From assembly GCA_028280065.1 (NCBI GenBank), contig JANQMN010000132.1, positions 48,983-112,982 on the forward strand: 64,000 bases of DNA, given 5' to 3'. This document shows, one piece after another, positions 42,536-52,247 of the stretch (within the stretch, counting starts at the first letter, position 1; each line of letters begins with the position of its first letter). The position numbers were made by a program, and so were the translations under genes. The notes beneath the pieces were generated by a model. The model made no database searches. It saw only the letters and a program-made list of their open reading frames with translations, and was not told where the DNA came from. Source of the stretch: Hahella sp. (lineage in GTDB: Bacteria > Pseudomonadota > Gammaproteobacteria > Pseudomonadales > Oleiphilaceae).

Positions 42536-44035
42536 TTAACCGGACGTTCGCTTGGCGGTTGAGGGAAAATTCTGTATTTTCGGCTTCTCATAGAAGTGCA
42601 CGATGTTACCATCGACGAACTTGTCAAAAAACCGGCTTTCGTCGGCAATGAGGGAATAATAGGGTTTTTCCCCTGCAGTTATCGGCTGCCGGTTTAGTAC
42701 CTTAATGGCATTGAAATTATTGCCTATCTTGGAGAATTTGGCTTTCAACTCGCAAGTGACGATTTGCTCCTGCTCAATCGCATTGAATTGCGCCACTTTT
42801 AACCGTTTTTCCAATAGATTTTCCTCCTTGATGTTCTCAACGCTATGCAGATGTCGTAGCCGTTTCCGATGGACCATCATGGCGGAGTAGGTATTCGGAT
42901 ACTGGCGGGCAATGATACGAAACTGTTCCCAAAAATAGTTATCGGTAAGATATTGAAATTCTTCTATATTGGTTAAACTGGATTCCAGGTAACTGTGAAC
43001 GCTGGGCTGTTGCAAAACTTCTTCGATTGCTTTGCGAAGCAGCCAGTCAAAGCCAATGGAAGTCTTGTGTCCATACACTTTACGGTACATCTGGTGGCGC
43101 GAGTAGACAAAATCCTCCAGAGCACCTAACGCTTTATGAGTTATGGCCAACCCCATCCAATTGGCCTCGCTATCCCAACCGACGTGCAAGTTTTTCAGTA
43201 GATGGTCGAGATTGAAGCCGCCTATTGTAACGGATGAATGAAAGCCGTCGCGGAGCATGTAATCCGCTCTATCCGCGTCTATTTCCCCGGAAATGATGAG
43301 TTTTAGTAGGTTTTTTACGTGTTCGTGGGCGTTTTCAGGTGCTTTTTCAGTATCGGTCAACAATGGCCATAAGGCTTGCACATGGAGTTTGAACCGAGTG
43401 CTCACCAGACCGGTTGTCGTTTCCATCAGTGCCATGACATCTTGGGCCTGAATGCCTCCCAGTTGACAAATGTTCCAATCCAGAATGGTAGATGCGCAAC
43501 GCACTGAATAGTGTTCGTGTTCCAGGCAGATCGGCTCATGGTGGTAAAGAGAATCATGGGGGGAATCTCGCCAAAGCGCCCGGAACATACCGGGCGTTGC
43601 TAAAAGATCGGCGATTGTGGGAACTTTGGCAAACTGATGGGAGAAACTGCTGTGACCGCAGTCATGGAGCAGACAAGCCAGACGAACCAGCTTATTAAAG
43701 TAGTTGATGGCCTCCAGTTGCTTTGCGGTAATTCTGAAATCCACTTGAGTGGCGGCTTCAGAGTTTTTGCCGGAGCGGCGCAGGCAGTTCTCAATCAGGC
43801 CGCGGTAAATTCGATGACCCACATGCAGCGTTCCGATACTGTGCAGAAAACGCGAATGGGTCGCGCCGGGGAAAACCAAGGAAAGAATATCATTCTGACA
43901 AATGTTACGCAGACGCTGGAATAAGGGGTGGTCGATGACCAGGACCTCATGACGATAAAGGGAGATTCCGCCATGAACGGGGTCCATGATAAGCCGGTTA
44001 CCGACACCCAAAAGTTCATTGATTGCTTGGTGCAT
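42536..44035 (-). CDS. HD-domain phosphohydrolase (dGTPase-like superfamily)
   Basis: 499 aa. The metal-binding HD motifs are H in THSRFLHSIGTLHVGHRIYR, HD in LACLLHDCGHSSFSHQFA and D in DADRADYMLRDGF. It opens with LIMDPVHGGISLYRHEVLVI, LFQRLRNICQNDI, typical of deoxynucleotide triphosphohydrolase-like HD proteins of the SAMHD1/YdhJ type. The substrate may be dNTPs or another phosphoester. No signal, cytoplasmic. Ends ~46 bp before xthA on the same strand, so the pair may be co-transcribed. Confidence 0.88.
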   Translation of the reverse strand: MHQAINELLGVGNRLIMDPVHGGISLYRHEVLVIDHPLFQRLRNICQNDILSLVFPGATHSRFLHSIGTLHVGHRIYRGLIENCLRRSGKNSEAATQVDFRITAKQLEAINYFNKLVRLACLLHDCGHSSFSHQFAKVPTIADLLATPGMFRALWRDSPHDSLYHHEPICLEHEHYSVRCASTILDWNICQLGGIQAQDVMALMETTTGLVSTRFKLHVQALWPLLTDTEKAPENAHEHVKNLLKLIISGEIDADRADYMLRDGFHSSVTIGGFNLDHLLKNLHVGWDSEANWMGLAITHKALGALEDFVYSRHQMYRKVYGHKTSIGFDWLLRKAIEEVLQQPSVHSYLESSLTNIEEFQYLTDNYFWEQFRIIARQYPNTYSAMMVHRKRLRHLHSVENIKEENLLEKRLKVAQFNAIEQEQIVTCELKAKFSKIGNNFNAIKVLNRQPITAGEKPYYSLIADESRFFDKFVDGNIVHFYEKPKIQNFPSTAKRTSG

Positions 44036-44381
44036 AGCTAGAAGTGCGTATAAACCTTAATCACCTGAGTTAGTATGATAATTCTAATTTTCAAGTCTAT
44101 TTTGCGTAATTAGTGCATACTTTCATTGCAACTTCAGTGAATATAGAAGGAACCTGAAACCGGGAACCTAACAAAAATTTACGAAGGAAAGCTGCGTTAG
44201 TTAACGCGTACACAAAAGTAATAGGGCGTTTATTTAGAGTTTCTTCTACACTCATGAAGAAAAACAAAGAAAACTAAATAAAAATGTCAAACAGGCTTGA
44301 GAATAGCAGATCAGGGTGCATCCTGGCTTGCGAAAAATAACAATAACGACAGGCAGACAGCTAGAAATGTGAGTAGCTTTG
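44036..44381. other. Intergenic region with divergent promoters, no gene seen
   Basis: 346 bp AT-rich region between the HD hydrolase start and the REC-PP2C gene. No ORF or RNA was recognised. It must hold the promoters of both divergent genes; none stands out. Confidence 0.5.
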
Positions 44382-45575
44382 ATGGCCGATTTTGAGGAAA
44401 CCCTTTTGATCATCGACGAGGATGCGAAATTCTCTCGTCATATAAAAGAACATTTCGACTCGCAAGGGTTTTATGTTCAGGTTTTTTCATCAATCAACGG
44501 CTATTCCATCGATCAGGCGAAAGTTTCTCCAGACATCATCATCGCCGATATTGATTCCGATTCGCTCCGAACGCTGACCCTCAGTATCAAGGTTTTTAGT
44601 CCCCAACCGCCTATTATCGTGATCAGCCGTCATGCTGATAGCGAAACCATATTACAAGCGCTACGCGCCGGTGCCGATGATTTCCTGGATAAGGGCCAAC
44701 TCGACATTCTGGCATTGGATCAGTCTGTCCACCGCCATCTGATTGGCGTTCGACTGCAACGGGAAAATCAGGCCATTCGTCACAGGCTGGAGGTTACCAA
44801 CAAGGAATTACGCGCCGGTCTGGAGGAGTTGCGGGCGGATCAAAAAGCCGGTCGGCATGTGCAGATGAAAATGCTCCCGGACCGGAATATTTGCGTTGCC
44901 GCTACTGAATTCGATTATTGTCTTAAGCCTTCGCTCTATCTAAGTGGCGATTTTTTCGATTATTTCCGCCTGAGTGAGACGAAGGCGGCGTTTTATTTTG
45001 CGGATGTTTCCGGCCATGGCGCATCTTCTGCGTTCGTGACGGTGCTTTTAAAGAATCTAACCAACCGCTTGCAACGTAATCTAAGAAGGAAATCCAGCGA
45101 TGATATTCTGCATCCGGACCAATTTTTGGACCGGGTGAATAAAGAGCTAATGGCGACAGATTTGGGAAAACATTTGACTATGTTTGTCGGTCTGATGGAT
45201 TTTCAGGAGCGGACTTTGACGTATTCCATTGGTGCGCAATTTCCCATGCCGATATTGACTAATAACGGCAAGACCCAATATTTAGAAGGAAGAGGGCAAC
45301 CGGTAGGGCTGTTTGACTCACCGACCTTTCCTCTTTACGAGGAGCGACTGGAAGCTGGATTTTCATTAATTTTGTGTTCGGACGGGCTTCTGGAAGTCAT
45401 AAATGCCAAGTCGTTGGCAGAAAAGGAAGCTATCCTTATTGAAACGGTTAAAGGAGCCAGACACACTATTGAAGGATTGGAACGTGCTTTTGCATTGGAT
45501 CAGATTAGTGAACTTCCGGACGATATTGCCATCCTTTTGATCAAAGAATCGACGGTGTCCGACTCCAGGGTGTAA
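44382..45575 (+). CDS. Response regulator with PP2C/SpoIIE phosphatase domain (RsbU/HsbR-like)
   Basis: 397 aa from the ATG at 44382 (track start is one TTG codon upstream). REC domain at ~5-125 (LLIIDEDAKFSRHIKEHF, PDIIIADIDSDS, GADDFLDKGQ). A helical linker (~130-165) leads to the SpoIIE-type PP2C domain with SGDFFDYFRLSETKAAFYFA, DVSGHGASSAFVTVLLKNL, LILCSDGLLEV and LPDDIAILLI, the metal-binding Asp residues in place. It probably dephosphorylates the STAS protein encoded immediately downstream. In Pseudomonas aeruginosa the HsbR/HsbA pair of this kind affects motility and biofilm. Confidence 0.9.
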   Translation: MADFEETLLIIDEDAKFSRHIKEHFDSQGFYVQVFSSINGYSIDQAKVSPDIIIADIDSDSLRTLTLSIKVFSPQPPIIVISRHADSETILQALRAGADDFLDKGQLDILALDQSVHRHLIGVRLQRENQAIRHRLEVTNKELRAGLEELRADQKAGRHVQMKMLPDRNICVAATEFDYCLKPSLYLSGDFFDYFRLSETKAAFYFADVSGHGASSAFVTVLLKNLTNRLQRNLRRKSSDDILHPDQFLDRVNKELMATDLGKHLTMFVGLMDFQERTLTYSIGAQFPMPILTNNGKTQYLEGRGQPVGLFDSPTFPLYEERLEAGFSLILCSDGLLEVINAKSLAEKEAILIETVKGARHTIEGLERAFALDQISELPDDIAILLIKESTVSDSRV

Positions 45576-45578
45576 TTG

Positions 45579-46079
45579 ATGTTAGGTTGTAAAATTCTAC
45601 AAGCAGAGGAAAGCGGTATATATATCCTCAAGTTTACCGGGGAAGTACGTCTAAATCTCTGTTCAACCTTGGATCTGGTGATTGACAGAATGCGTGAGGA
45701 CGATCATTTTCTCACCGTGGTTATAGATCTGACAGATGCTTCGGTAGTGGATAGCACCACGTTGGGGTTGCTTGCCAAGATCGGCATTTTTGCCCGCAAG
45801 ACGCATAAAATTCTGCCAACCATTATTTCCACAAACCCTGATATTACCCGGCTGGTTTACTCAATGGGGTTTGACGAGCTGTTTATTATTGTGGAAAAAG
45901 CCGCCACCCAGATAGAACAACTCGATGAGATTCCTGTCTTGAGTGCTTCAGAGCACGAGGTTCGGGAAAAAGTATTAGCCGCACATAAGGTGCTCATGGA
46001 TCTCAATGCGGATAATAGAGAAGCATTCAAAGATCTGGTCAAAGCCCTGGAAGCCGAGCAGCAAAGCCAGGCCTCCTAG
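45579..46079 (+). CDS. STAS-domain anti-anti-sigma factor (RsbV/HsbA-like)
   Basis: 166 aa from the ATG at 45579, 3 bp after the stop of the phosphatase gene. STAS core: ESGIYILKFTGEVRLNLCST, then VIDLTDASVVDSTTLGLLAK, where the Ser in DST is the phosphorylation site. The wording and layout are close to HsbA-type proteins. A C-terminal ~45-residue helical extension follows. The unphosphorylated form would bind an anti-sigma factor; that partner is not in the window. Its last bases are followed by gpsA ~95 bp later. Confidence 0.9.
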   Translation: MLGCKILQAEESGIYILKFTGEVRLNLCSTLDLVIDRMREDDHFLTVVIDLTDASVVDSTTLGLLAKIGIFARKTHKILPTIISTNPDITRLVYSMGFDELFIIVEKAATQIEQLDEIPVLSASEHEVREKVLAAHKVLMDLNADNREAFKDLVKALEAEQQSQAS

Positions 46080-46113
46080 CCCCCCAACGCGAGTTCTCCC
46101 AATCCCGTCGGAA

Positions 46114-46128
46114 TGCATAACTTATGCA
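46114..46128. promoter_or_regulatory. Palindrome upstream of gpsA
   Basis: TGCATAA-C-TTATGCA, perfect 7-bp arms. A -10-like TATAGT lies at 46140-46145, with the palindrome just upstream where a regulator would act. No good -35 is seen, which fits an activator-dependent or repressed promoter. The binding protein is unknown. Confidence 0.4.
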
Positions 46129-46175
46129 GTAGAGCATGTTATAGTGCTCGTCCGAATTGACAAGGATCTGATACC

Positions 46176-47240
46176 ATGGCCGAACAGCTTGAAAACATAA
46201 AAGTTTGTGTTTTAGGAGGGGGTAGTTTTGGTACTGCCATTGCCAATATTGCGGCTGCAAACGGTTATCCTACTTACCAGTGGATGCGGGACGACGAACG
46301 GGTCAATGAAATAAACCGGGAGCATCGAAATAGCAAGTACCTACCTGACGCAAAACTAACTCCACGACTAAAAGCCACGGCCAATCTGAAAACAGCGCTT
46401 GCGGGTACGCGTCTGGTGTTTGTTGCCATTCCCAGTAAGTCATTCCGGGAAGTCGTGCAGGAGGCAAAAGCCCATGCCGACGCCAGGCAATTCTGGATCA
46501 GTACCACTAAAGGTATTGAGGAAACGGCGTTTCACCTCATGAGCGATATTTTCCGCAACGAACTTCCGGATTGCGCCAACGGTGTATTAAGTGGTCCCAA
46601 TCTCGCCAAGGAAGTGGCTAAGGAAGCCCTAACCGCAACAGTCATCGCCAGTAGCAGCGAACAGCTTCGCGGTCTGGTGCAAGAAGTGTTGAGCAATAAG
46701 TATTTTCGCGTTTATGCCAATACCGATATGTATGGCGTCGAACTGGGTGGTGCGTTAAAGAATATTTATGCCATTATTTCCGGTATGGCGGCTGCCCTGG
46801 ATCAGGGAGAGAACACCAAATCCATGTTGATTACCCGGAGTCTGGCCGAAATGAGCCGGTTTGCGGTGGTGATGGGGGCGAACCCACTCACCTTTTTAGG
46901 GCTTTCCGGAGTCGGAGATTTGATTGTGACCTGTACCTCCTCGCTAAGTAGAAATTATCGAGTGGGGTATGCCCTGGCCAAAGGGGATACTCTTGAGCAC
47001 ATTTGCGATAGTCTTGGCGAAGTCGCCGAAGGCGTTAACACCACCCGGACGGTGCACCTCAAGGCGGTAGAGATGGGGGTGGCCATGCCGTTGGTAGAAG
47101 GGCTTTACAAGATTATTTATGAAGGGGTGCCGGTGGAGAAAGTAATTCGGCAACTCATGCTGCGCGAGCAGAACAGCGATGTAGAGTTCATTTTGCCGCG
47201 GGTTGAAGACCAAAATTTGTCTATAACCGGAGGTGTATAG
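46176..47240 (+). CDS. gpsA: NAD(P)-dependent glycerol-3-phosphate dehydrogenase
   Basis: 354 aa. The nucleotide-binding loop is [16 protein letters not shown], with WMRDDE following. [42 protein letters not shown] and [20 protein letters not shown] are the catalytic and substrate regions, including the conserved Lys in GALKN. It makes glycerol-3-phosphate for phospholipid synthesis in the cytoplasm. It starts the gpsA-sixA-radical SAM-DUF1285 run. Confidence 0.96.
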   Translation: MAEQLENIKVCVLGGGSFGTAIANIAAANGYPTYQWMRDDERVNEINREHRNSKYLPDAKLTPRLKATANLKTALAGTRLVFVAIPSKSFREVVQEAKAHADARQFWISTTKGIEETAFHLMSDIFRNELPDCANGVLSGPNLAKEVAKEALTATVIASSSEQLRGLVQEVLSNKYFRVYANTDMYGVELGGALKNIYAIISGMAAALDQGENTKSMLITRSLAEMSRFAVVMGANPLTFLGLSGVGDLIVTCTSSLSRNYRVGYALAKGDTLEHICDSLGEVAEGVNTTRTVHLKAVEMGVAMPLVEGLYKIIYEGVPVEKVIRQLMLREQNSDVEFILPRVEDQNLSITGGV

Positions 47241-47245
47241 ACATT

Positions 47246-47719
47246 ATGGCCATAGTATATTTAATGCGGCATGGTCAGGCGGAAAGTTTTGCTGGCAGTG
47301 ATCAAGAGCGCCCGCTCACGGCATACGGCGTGGCCTACACCCGGCAAATTGCCTCTCAGTTACTGGCGGTTATCGAGAAACAGCGATTTTCCTTACCCCA
47401 GTTGATCCACAGTCCCTATAGAAGGGCGGTTGAAACTGCCGATATTGTAGAGGATGTTCTTGGCGGACTCGAAACCCGTTTGACATTGCCCGGTATCACA
47501 CCGGACGACTCTCCGAAGGAAGCATTTGAGCGTCTGGAGAATTATGCGGAAGCGCCATTTATTCTGGTGACGCATATGCCGCTGGTGGCCGCAGTGGGCT
47601 CGCTGGTTGAGCAGGGCAATATGTATGAAGGCCTGCCTTTCCAAACGAGTGAAATCCGTGCCTATGAAATGGCTGCATGGGGTGCCGGCTGCGGCACCCT
47701 GAGTTTTCGTTTGTATTAA
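47246..47719 (+). CDS. sixA: Phosphohistidine phosphatase SixA
   Basis: 157 aa. Histidine phosphatase signature: YLMRHGQAES, an IHSPYRRAVETADIV helix and VTHMPLVAAVGSLV with the second His. SixA removes phosphate from Hpt or Hpr-type phosphohistidines. It begins 5 bp after gpsA. Confidence 0.9.
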   Translation: MAIVYLMRHGQAESFAGSDQERPLTAYGVAYTRQIASQLLAVIEKQRFSLPQLIHSPYRRAVETADIVEDVLGGLETRLTLPGITPDDSPKEAFERLENYAEAPFILVTHMPLVAAVGSLVEQGNMYEGLPFQTSEIRAYEMAAWGAGCGTLSFRLY

Positions 47720-47738
47720 CCAATTCTGTTTTAGAATC

Positions 47739-48632
47739 ATGATCATACCAACTATCGACTACATTGAACCCGTATTCCGGCCCCCCAGTGAAGCGAATTC
47801 CTTTATTTTGCAGGTAACCAACGGATGCTCCTGGAACAAATGCACCTTTTGCGAGATGTATACGGCGCCGCAAAAGAAGTTCCGCCCGACGAAAGATGAT
47901 CAGGTTTTGGCGGATATTCGTTCTACTGCCTCCAACTGGCCGGGAGTCCGCAAGGTTTTTTTGGCCGATGGCGACGCCATGGCGCTTTCGTATCGTCGCC
48001 TCGAGCAAATTCTAATTTGGCTGAATGAACACTTTCCTAATCTGCAACGCGTTTCCTCTTACTGTCTGCCCCGAAACTTAAAAAACAAATCTATTGAGGA
48101 GCTGCAGTCGCTAAATAGGCTGAAGTTGGATTTACTCTATGTCGGCGCTGAATCAGGCGATGATCTGGTGTTGGATAGAGTGCAAAAAGGTGAAACCCGG
48201 GAATCCACGATTGCGGCGTTGGAAAAAATCAAAACCGCGGGATTGCGCAGTTCGGTGATGATTTTGAATGGCCTGGGAGGCACCAGGTATTGGCGCCAAC
48301 ATGCAATGAACAGCGCCGCCCTGGTAAATGCGGCGCAACCGGATTTTCTTGCCACTCTGGTTGTCTCCTTTCCCATGGGTGACCAGCGCCTGAAACAACA
48401 TTTCCCGGAGTTTCAATTACCCGATCAACAGCAACTGTTCGAGGAGGTGAAACTGTTTTTGGAGACCACTGAACTACAGGATACGGTGTTTCGTAGCGAT
48501 CACGCGTCCAATTATCTGATACTGAAAGGCCGATTGGGAAAAGACAAGGAAACGATGCTGGAACAGATAAATTTTGCTATTCAGCGACCTGACGCTGCGG
48601 GTTTACGCCAGGAGTGGCAGAGAGGATTGTAG
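47739..48632 (+). CDS. Radical SAM protein with CX4CX2C motif
   Basis: 297 aa. The Fe-S ligands C30, C35 and C38 occur in TNGCSWNKCTFCEMY, a CX4CX2C spacing also seen in Elp3-type and COG1032-like proteins rather than the canonical CX3CX2C. KVFLADGDAMALSYRRLEQI, YVGAESGDDLVLDRVQKG and a Gly-rich NGLGGTRYWRQHA follow. There is no B12-binding domain. Substrate unknown. 19 bp after sixA and immediately upstream of a DUF1285 gene. Confidence 0.85.
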   Translation: MIIPTIDYIEPVFRPPSEANSFILQVTNGCSWNKCTFCEMYTAPQKKFRPTKDDQVLADIRSTASNWPGVRKVFLADGDAMALSYRRLEQILIWLNEHFPNLQRVSSYCLPRNLKNKSIEELQSLNRLKLDLLYVGAESGDDLVLDRVQKGETRESTIAALEKIKTAGLRSSVMILNGLGGTRYWRQHAMNSAALVNAAQPDFLATLVVSFPMGDQRLKQHFPEFQLPDQQQLFEEVKLFLETTELQDTVFRSDHASNYLILKGRLGKDKETMLEQINFAIQRPDAAGLRQEWQRGL

Positions 48633-49226
48633 GTGGATTCTGACTTACCCAAACGCACGGCAGAAGAGCTTCAGTCAGTCCTTGAATCCATTTCCGACCA
48701 GGATGCGCAGCGTAAACCGCTGGAACAGTGGCAACCTGTTCGTGAAGTAGAGGTTGACATCCGCATAGATCGACATGGCGTTTGGTGGTATCAGGGTCGT
48801 GAAATGCAGCGGGAAGCACTGGTTAAGTTGTTCGCCTCGATATTACGCAAGGAAGAAGACGGCTATTTTCTGGTAACGCCGGTTGAAAAAGCGCGGATTG
48901 CGGTTGAGGATGCGCCCTTTCTGATGGTTGACTGGGAACAGTACCTGGATTCGGATAAGCAATCGATGTGGGTGCTTGCCACCAACTTGGGGCGAAAAGT
49001 ACTTCTATCCGCCGAGTATTCGCTAACGCTGAAAAACACGGAATCTCCTGACGACCAGGCGGTGCCCTATGTGAACTTGGATCGAGGGCTCACGGCTAAG
49101 GTAACTAGGAACCTGTACTATCAGCTCATCGAAAATGGGCAACAATCTAAACGGGGCAACGACGTCGAGATGTATATTGAAAGTGCAGGGGAAAAGTTTG
49201 TTTTGGGGGTATTCGGCGATGATTGA
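48633..49226 (+). CDS. DUF1285 domain protein
   Basis: 197 aa from a GTG placed directly after the preceding TAG. REVEVDIRIDRHGVWWYQGR, REALVKLFASILRKEEDGYF, LVTPVEKARIAVEDAPFLMV are the family pattern. No enzymatic activity is known. Short beta-rich cytoplasmic protein, probably translated by coupling with the radical SAM gene. Confidence 0.88.
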   Translation: MDSDLPKRTAEELQSVLESISDQDAQRKPLEQWQPVREVEVDIRIDRHGVWWYQGREMQREALVKLFASILRKEEDGYFLVTPVEKARIAVEDAPFLMVDWEQYLDSDKQSMWVLATNLGRKVLLSAEYSLTLKNTESPDDQAVPYVNLDRGLTAKVTRNLYYQLIENGQQSKRGNDVEMYIESAGEKFVLGVFGDD

Positions 49227-49270
49227 TAAGCTTCATACAGCCGAATGCTGGGTTGCTGCTGATTCCATAT

Positions 49271-49307
49271 AACCCTTAACTCAGACGAAATTACTGAATT
49301 AAGGGTT
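49271..49307. terminator. Hairpin between convergent genes
   Basis: AACCCTTAA-c-TCAG pairs with CTGA-a-TTAAGGGTT around a 9-nt loop, with one mismatch. It lies between the ends of the DUF1285 gene (+) and ETF-QO (-), so it may stop both. No strong T run follows. Confidence 0.5.
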
Positions 49308-49364
49308 AGTTATAGCGATATATTACAATAGGTTACTGCTATCTTTATAAGTGGATTCTAATGC

Positions 49365-51020
49365 CTACATGTTTGGATAATTCGGCCCGCCACCGCCTTC
49401 AGGCGTTACCCACACAATATTCTGCGATGGGTCTTTGATATCGCAAGTCTTGCAGTGAACGCAGTTTGAGGCGGCTATTTGAAATACCTTATTGCCTTCG
49501 TCATTCTCCACAACTTCATATACTTGCGCCGGACAATAGCGCTGCGCCGGTTCGTCATATTTCGGCAAATTGACATTGATCGGAACGTTTGGATCTTTCA
49601 GAGTCAAATGACAAGGCTGGTCTTCTTCATGAGCGGTGTTGGACAAAAACACCGAACTCAGTTTGTCGAAAGTCAGGACGTTGTCAGGCTTGGGATAATC
49701 GATCTTCTTGCATTCCGCAGCCGGTTTCATGGCTGCATGGTCTTTGGTGAGATCGTGGAAGGTAATCGGCAGGCTGCCGCGCAGGATGTTCTGCTCAAAG
49801 AAAGCCACCGCACCGCCGATGATATTACCGAACTTATGCATTGCCGGACCAAAATTACGGTCGTTGTAGAGTTCCTTGCCCAGCCAGGATGCATCGTATT
49901 TTTCCGTGTAGCTGGTAAGTTCGGTTTTACCTTCAGCACCGCCTTTGATGGCTTCGAAAACCGCTTCCGCGCCCAGCATGCCGGATTTCATCGCGGTATG
50001 CGTGCCTTTGATCTTGGAGCCGTTTAACGTTCCGGCATCGCAGCCAAGCAGTAAGCCGCCGGGGAAGGTCATTTTAGGCAAAGAGTTGTGACCGCCTTTG
50101 GTGATGGCCCGCGCGCCATAGGATACCCGTTTGCCGCCTTCCAGGTATTTTTTAATTTCAGGATGGGTTTTCAAACGTTGAAACTCGTCAAAGGGGGAAA
50201 CGTGTGGGTTCTTATAGGCAAGGTCTACGATCAAGCCTACATAAACCTGATTATTTTCAGTGTGATACAGGAAAGATCCACCTGTTGAGCCTGATTCCGT
50301 AAGCGGCCAGCCCGTGGTGTGAACAACCAGGCCTTCCTTATGTTTTGCGGGATCAATATCCCATAGTTCTTTGATACCTATGCCATAGTGTTGCGGATCC
50401 TTGCCCGCATCGAGATTGAACTTCTCGATAAGGTTTTTGCCGAGATGTCCTCGACAGCCTTCACAAAATAGTGTGTATTTGGCATGCAGCTCCATACCGG
50501 GAACATAGCTTTCCTTCTGATCACCTTCCTTGCTGACGCCCATATCCCCTGTTACGACACCTTTAACGCTGCCGTCATCATGGTACAGGACTTCCGCCGC
50601 CGGGAATCCCGGATAAATTTCGACACCCAGACCTTCGGCTTTTTCGCCGAGCCAGCGGCACAAATTATTTAAACTGATGATGTAATTTTCATGGTTATGC
50701 ATGTTGCGGGGGACAAAGGCGTTCGGTACTTTGATTGCCGAATCCTGACCGCGCAGGATGAATATATCGTCGCCTGTGACAGGCACATTTACCGGCGCCC
50801 CTTCTTCTTTCCAATTTGGAAATAATTCGTTCAGCGCTGTCGGTTCAAATACGGTCCCGGCCAGAATATGCGCGCCGACTTCAGAGCCCTTTTCCACGAC
50901 GCAAACAGTGATTTCCTGTCCGCTTTCCTGGGCTAGTTGAAGGAGTCTAATAGCCGCTGACAATCCAGCAGGCCCCGCGCCGACGATCAGGACGTCAAAT
51001 TCCATCGATTCGCGTTCCAC
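49365..51020 (-). CDS. etfD: Electron transfer flavoprotein-ubiquinone oxidoreductase
   Basis: 551 aa from a GTG with AGGAG 7 nt upstream. FAD loop VLIVGAGPAGLSAAIRLLQL, ubiquinone region GAHILAGTVFEPTAL, second flavin segment LLLGCDAGTLNGSKI, and the C-terminal 4Fe-4S cluster cysteines in YCPAQVYEV and NCVHCKTCDIKDPSQNI. It passes electrons from ETF to ubiquinone in the inner membrane. Divergent from etfBA, which shares a 475-bp control region holding the PsrA-type palindrome. Essential for LiuA and other acyl-CoA dehydrogenases. Confidence 0.97.
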   Translation of the reverse strand: MERESMEFDVLIVGAGPAGLSAAIRLLQLAQESGQEITVCVVEKGSEVGAHILAGTVFEPTALNELFPNWKEEGAPVNVPVTGDDIFILRGQDSAIKVPNAFVPRNMHNHENYIISLNNLCRWLGEKAEGLGVEIYPGFPAAEVLYHDDGSVKGVVTGDMGVSKEGDQKESYVPGMELHAKYTLFCEGCRGHLGKNLIEKFNLDAGKDPQHYGIGIKELWDIDPAKHKEGLVVHTTGWPLTESGSTGGSFLYHTENNQVYVGLIVDLAYKNPHVSPFDEFQRLKTHPEIKKYLEGGKRVSYGARAITKGGHNSLPKMTFPGGLLLGCDAGTLNGSKIKGTHTAMKSGMLGAEAVFEAIKGGAEGKTELTSYTEKYDASWLGKELYNDRNFGPAMHKFGNIIGGAVAFFEQNILRGSLPITFHDLTKDHAAMKPAAECKKIDYPKPDNVLTFDKLSSVFLSNTAHEEDQPCHLTLKDPNVPINVNLPKYDEPAQRYCPAQVYEVVENDEGNKVFQIAASNCVHCKTCDIKDPSQNIVWVTPEGGGGPNYPNM

Positions 51021-51157
51021 AATAATTCTCCTGTTTGCTACACAACATTTTTAAGTTTTTGTTAGTGGGCTCCGAATTTTTGCAGACCCGGAACTCGTGG
51101 TAAAAACCCTGGAAATAAAATGGATCAGAGCGTGAAAAGCATAACCCATTTCACAAC

Positions 51158-51177
51158 TCAAACAAACGTTTGTTTGA
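51158..51177. promoter_or_regulatory. Perfect 20-bp PsrA-type palindrome between ETF-QO and etfBA
   Basis: TCAAACAAACGTTTGTTTGA is fully self-complementary. It contains the C/GAAAC-N-GTTTG/C pattern bound by the TetR-family fatty-acid regulator PsrA in Pseudomonas and relatives, whose known targets include ETF genes. It lies 138 bp before the ETF-QO start and 319 bp before etfB. The match is seen; regulation by PsrA is inferred. Confidence 0.6.
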
Positions 51178-51495
51178 ATTTTTACCTCAAATCCATTTTA
51201 ATTATCGGCTGGCAGGATATCCCTGCGCTTATCTGGTAGCTATTTAACGTCAAGAAAACGGCGTGATTATTGAGCTGGAACAATTGACCTTACAATTCAA
51301 TGCGTTCAGTATTAGGCTGCCCACGAAGAGAGGCTGACTGACCTAAGCCGGAAATAGTTGCACCTGTGCACGAGACCGCCGCTGCTAAATTCAAGGTAGT
51401 CTCAGGCCTGGTTGCAGGTCACATTTCTATACCCAGATCCTGGGTTGTTTGGGAACAGCTTCAGACATAAACATCACACAATAAACGAGGAATCT

Positions 51496-52245
51496 ATGAA
51501 GGTTCTGGTACCTGTAAAACGAGTAATAGATTATAACGTCAAAGTACGCGTTAAAGCCGATAATACTGGCGTTGACCTAAGTAACGTCAAAATGGCGATG
51601 AACCCATTTTGTGAAATCGCTGTAGAAGAAGCGGTGCGTTTGAAAGAGAAAGGTGTTGCATCTGAAGTTGTGGTCGTCTCGATAGGCCCGAAAGCAGCAC
51701 AGGAACAGATTCGTACCGCATTGGCGTTAGGCGCGGATCGCGGTATCCACGTCGAGACGGATGAAATCGTTCAGTCTCTCACGGCCGCGAAAATCCTGAA
51801 AGCGGTGGTGGATAAAGAAGAGCCCCAATTGGTCATCGTTGGTAAGCAGTCCATCGATACCGACAACAATCAGACCGGCCAAATGCTGGCTGCATTGTGC
51901 GGTTATCCGCAGGGGACCTTCGCTTCCGAAGTCAATGTTGACGGCGACAAGGTCGAAGTTACCCGCGAAATCGACGGCGGGAACCAGGTGGTCAGCCTGA
52001 ATCTGCCTGCCGTTATTACCACTGACCTGCGGTTGAACGAACCGCGTTATGCATCGCTTCCGAATATAATGAAGGCTAAGAAAAAGCCGATTGAAAACAC
52101 TTCCGCTGCGGATTTAGGGGTCGAGCTTAAAGCTTCCCTAACCACGGTTAAGGTTGAACCGCCTCCCACCCGCCAGGCTGGTATCAAGGTTGGTAGCGTG
52201 GCAGAGCTGGTTGAAAAGCTGAAAAATGAAGCGAAGGTGGTGTAA
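51496..52245 (+). CDS. etfB: Electron transfer flavoprotein beta subunit
   Basis: 249 aa from the ATG at 51496, with GAGG 5 nt upstream; the track's earlier start is unsupported. [49 protein letters not shown] and [20 protein letters not shown] are ETF-beta marks (AMP site and interface). It accepts electrons from acyl-CoA dehydrogenases. 2 bp before etfA. Confidence 0.97.
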   Translation: MKVLVPVKRVIDYNVKVRVKADNTGVDLSNVKMAMNPFCEIAVEEAVRLKEKGVASEVVVVSIGPKAAQEQIRTALALGADRGIHVETDEIVQSLTAAKILKAVVDKEEPQLVIVGKQSIDTDNNQTGQMLAALCGYPQGTFASEVNVDGDKVEVTREIDGGNQVVSLNLPAVITTDLRLNEPRYASLPNIMKAKKKPIENTSAADLGVELKASLTTVKVEPPPTRQAGIKVGSVAELVEKLKNEAKVV

Positions 52246-52247
52246 TC

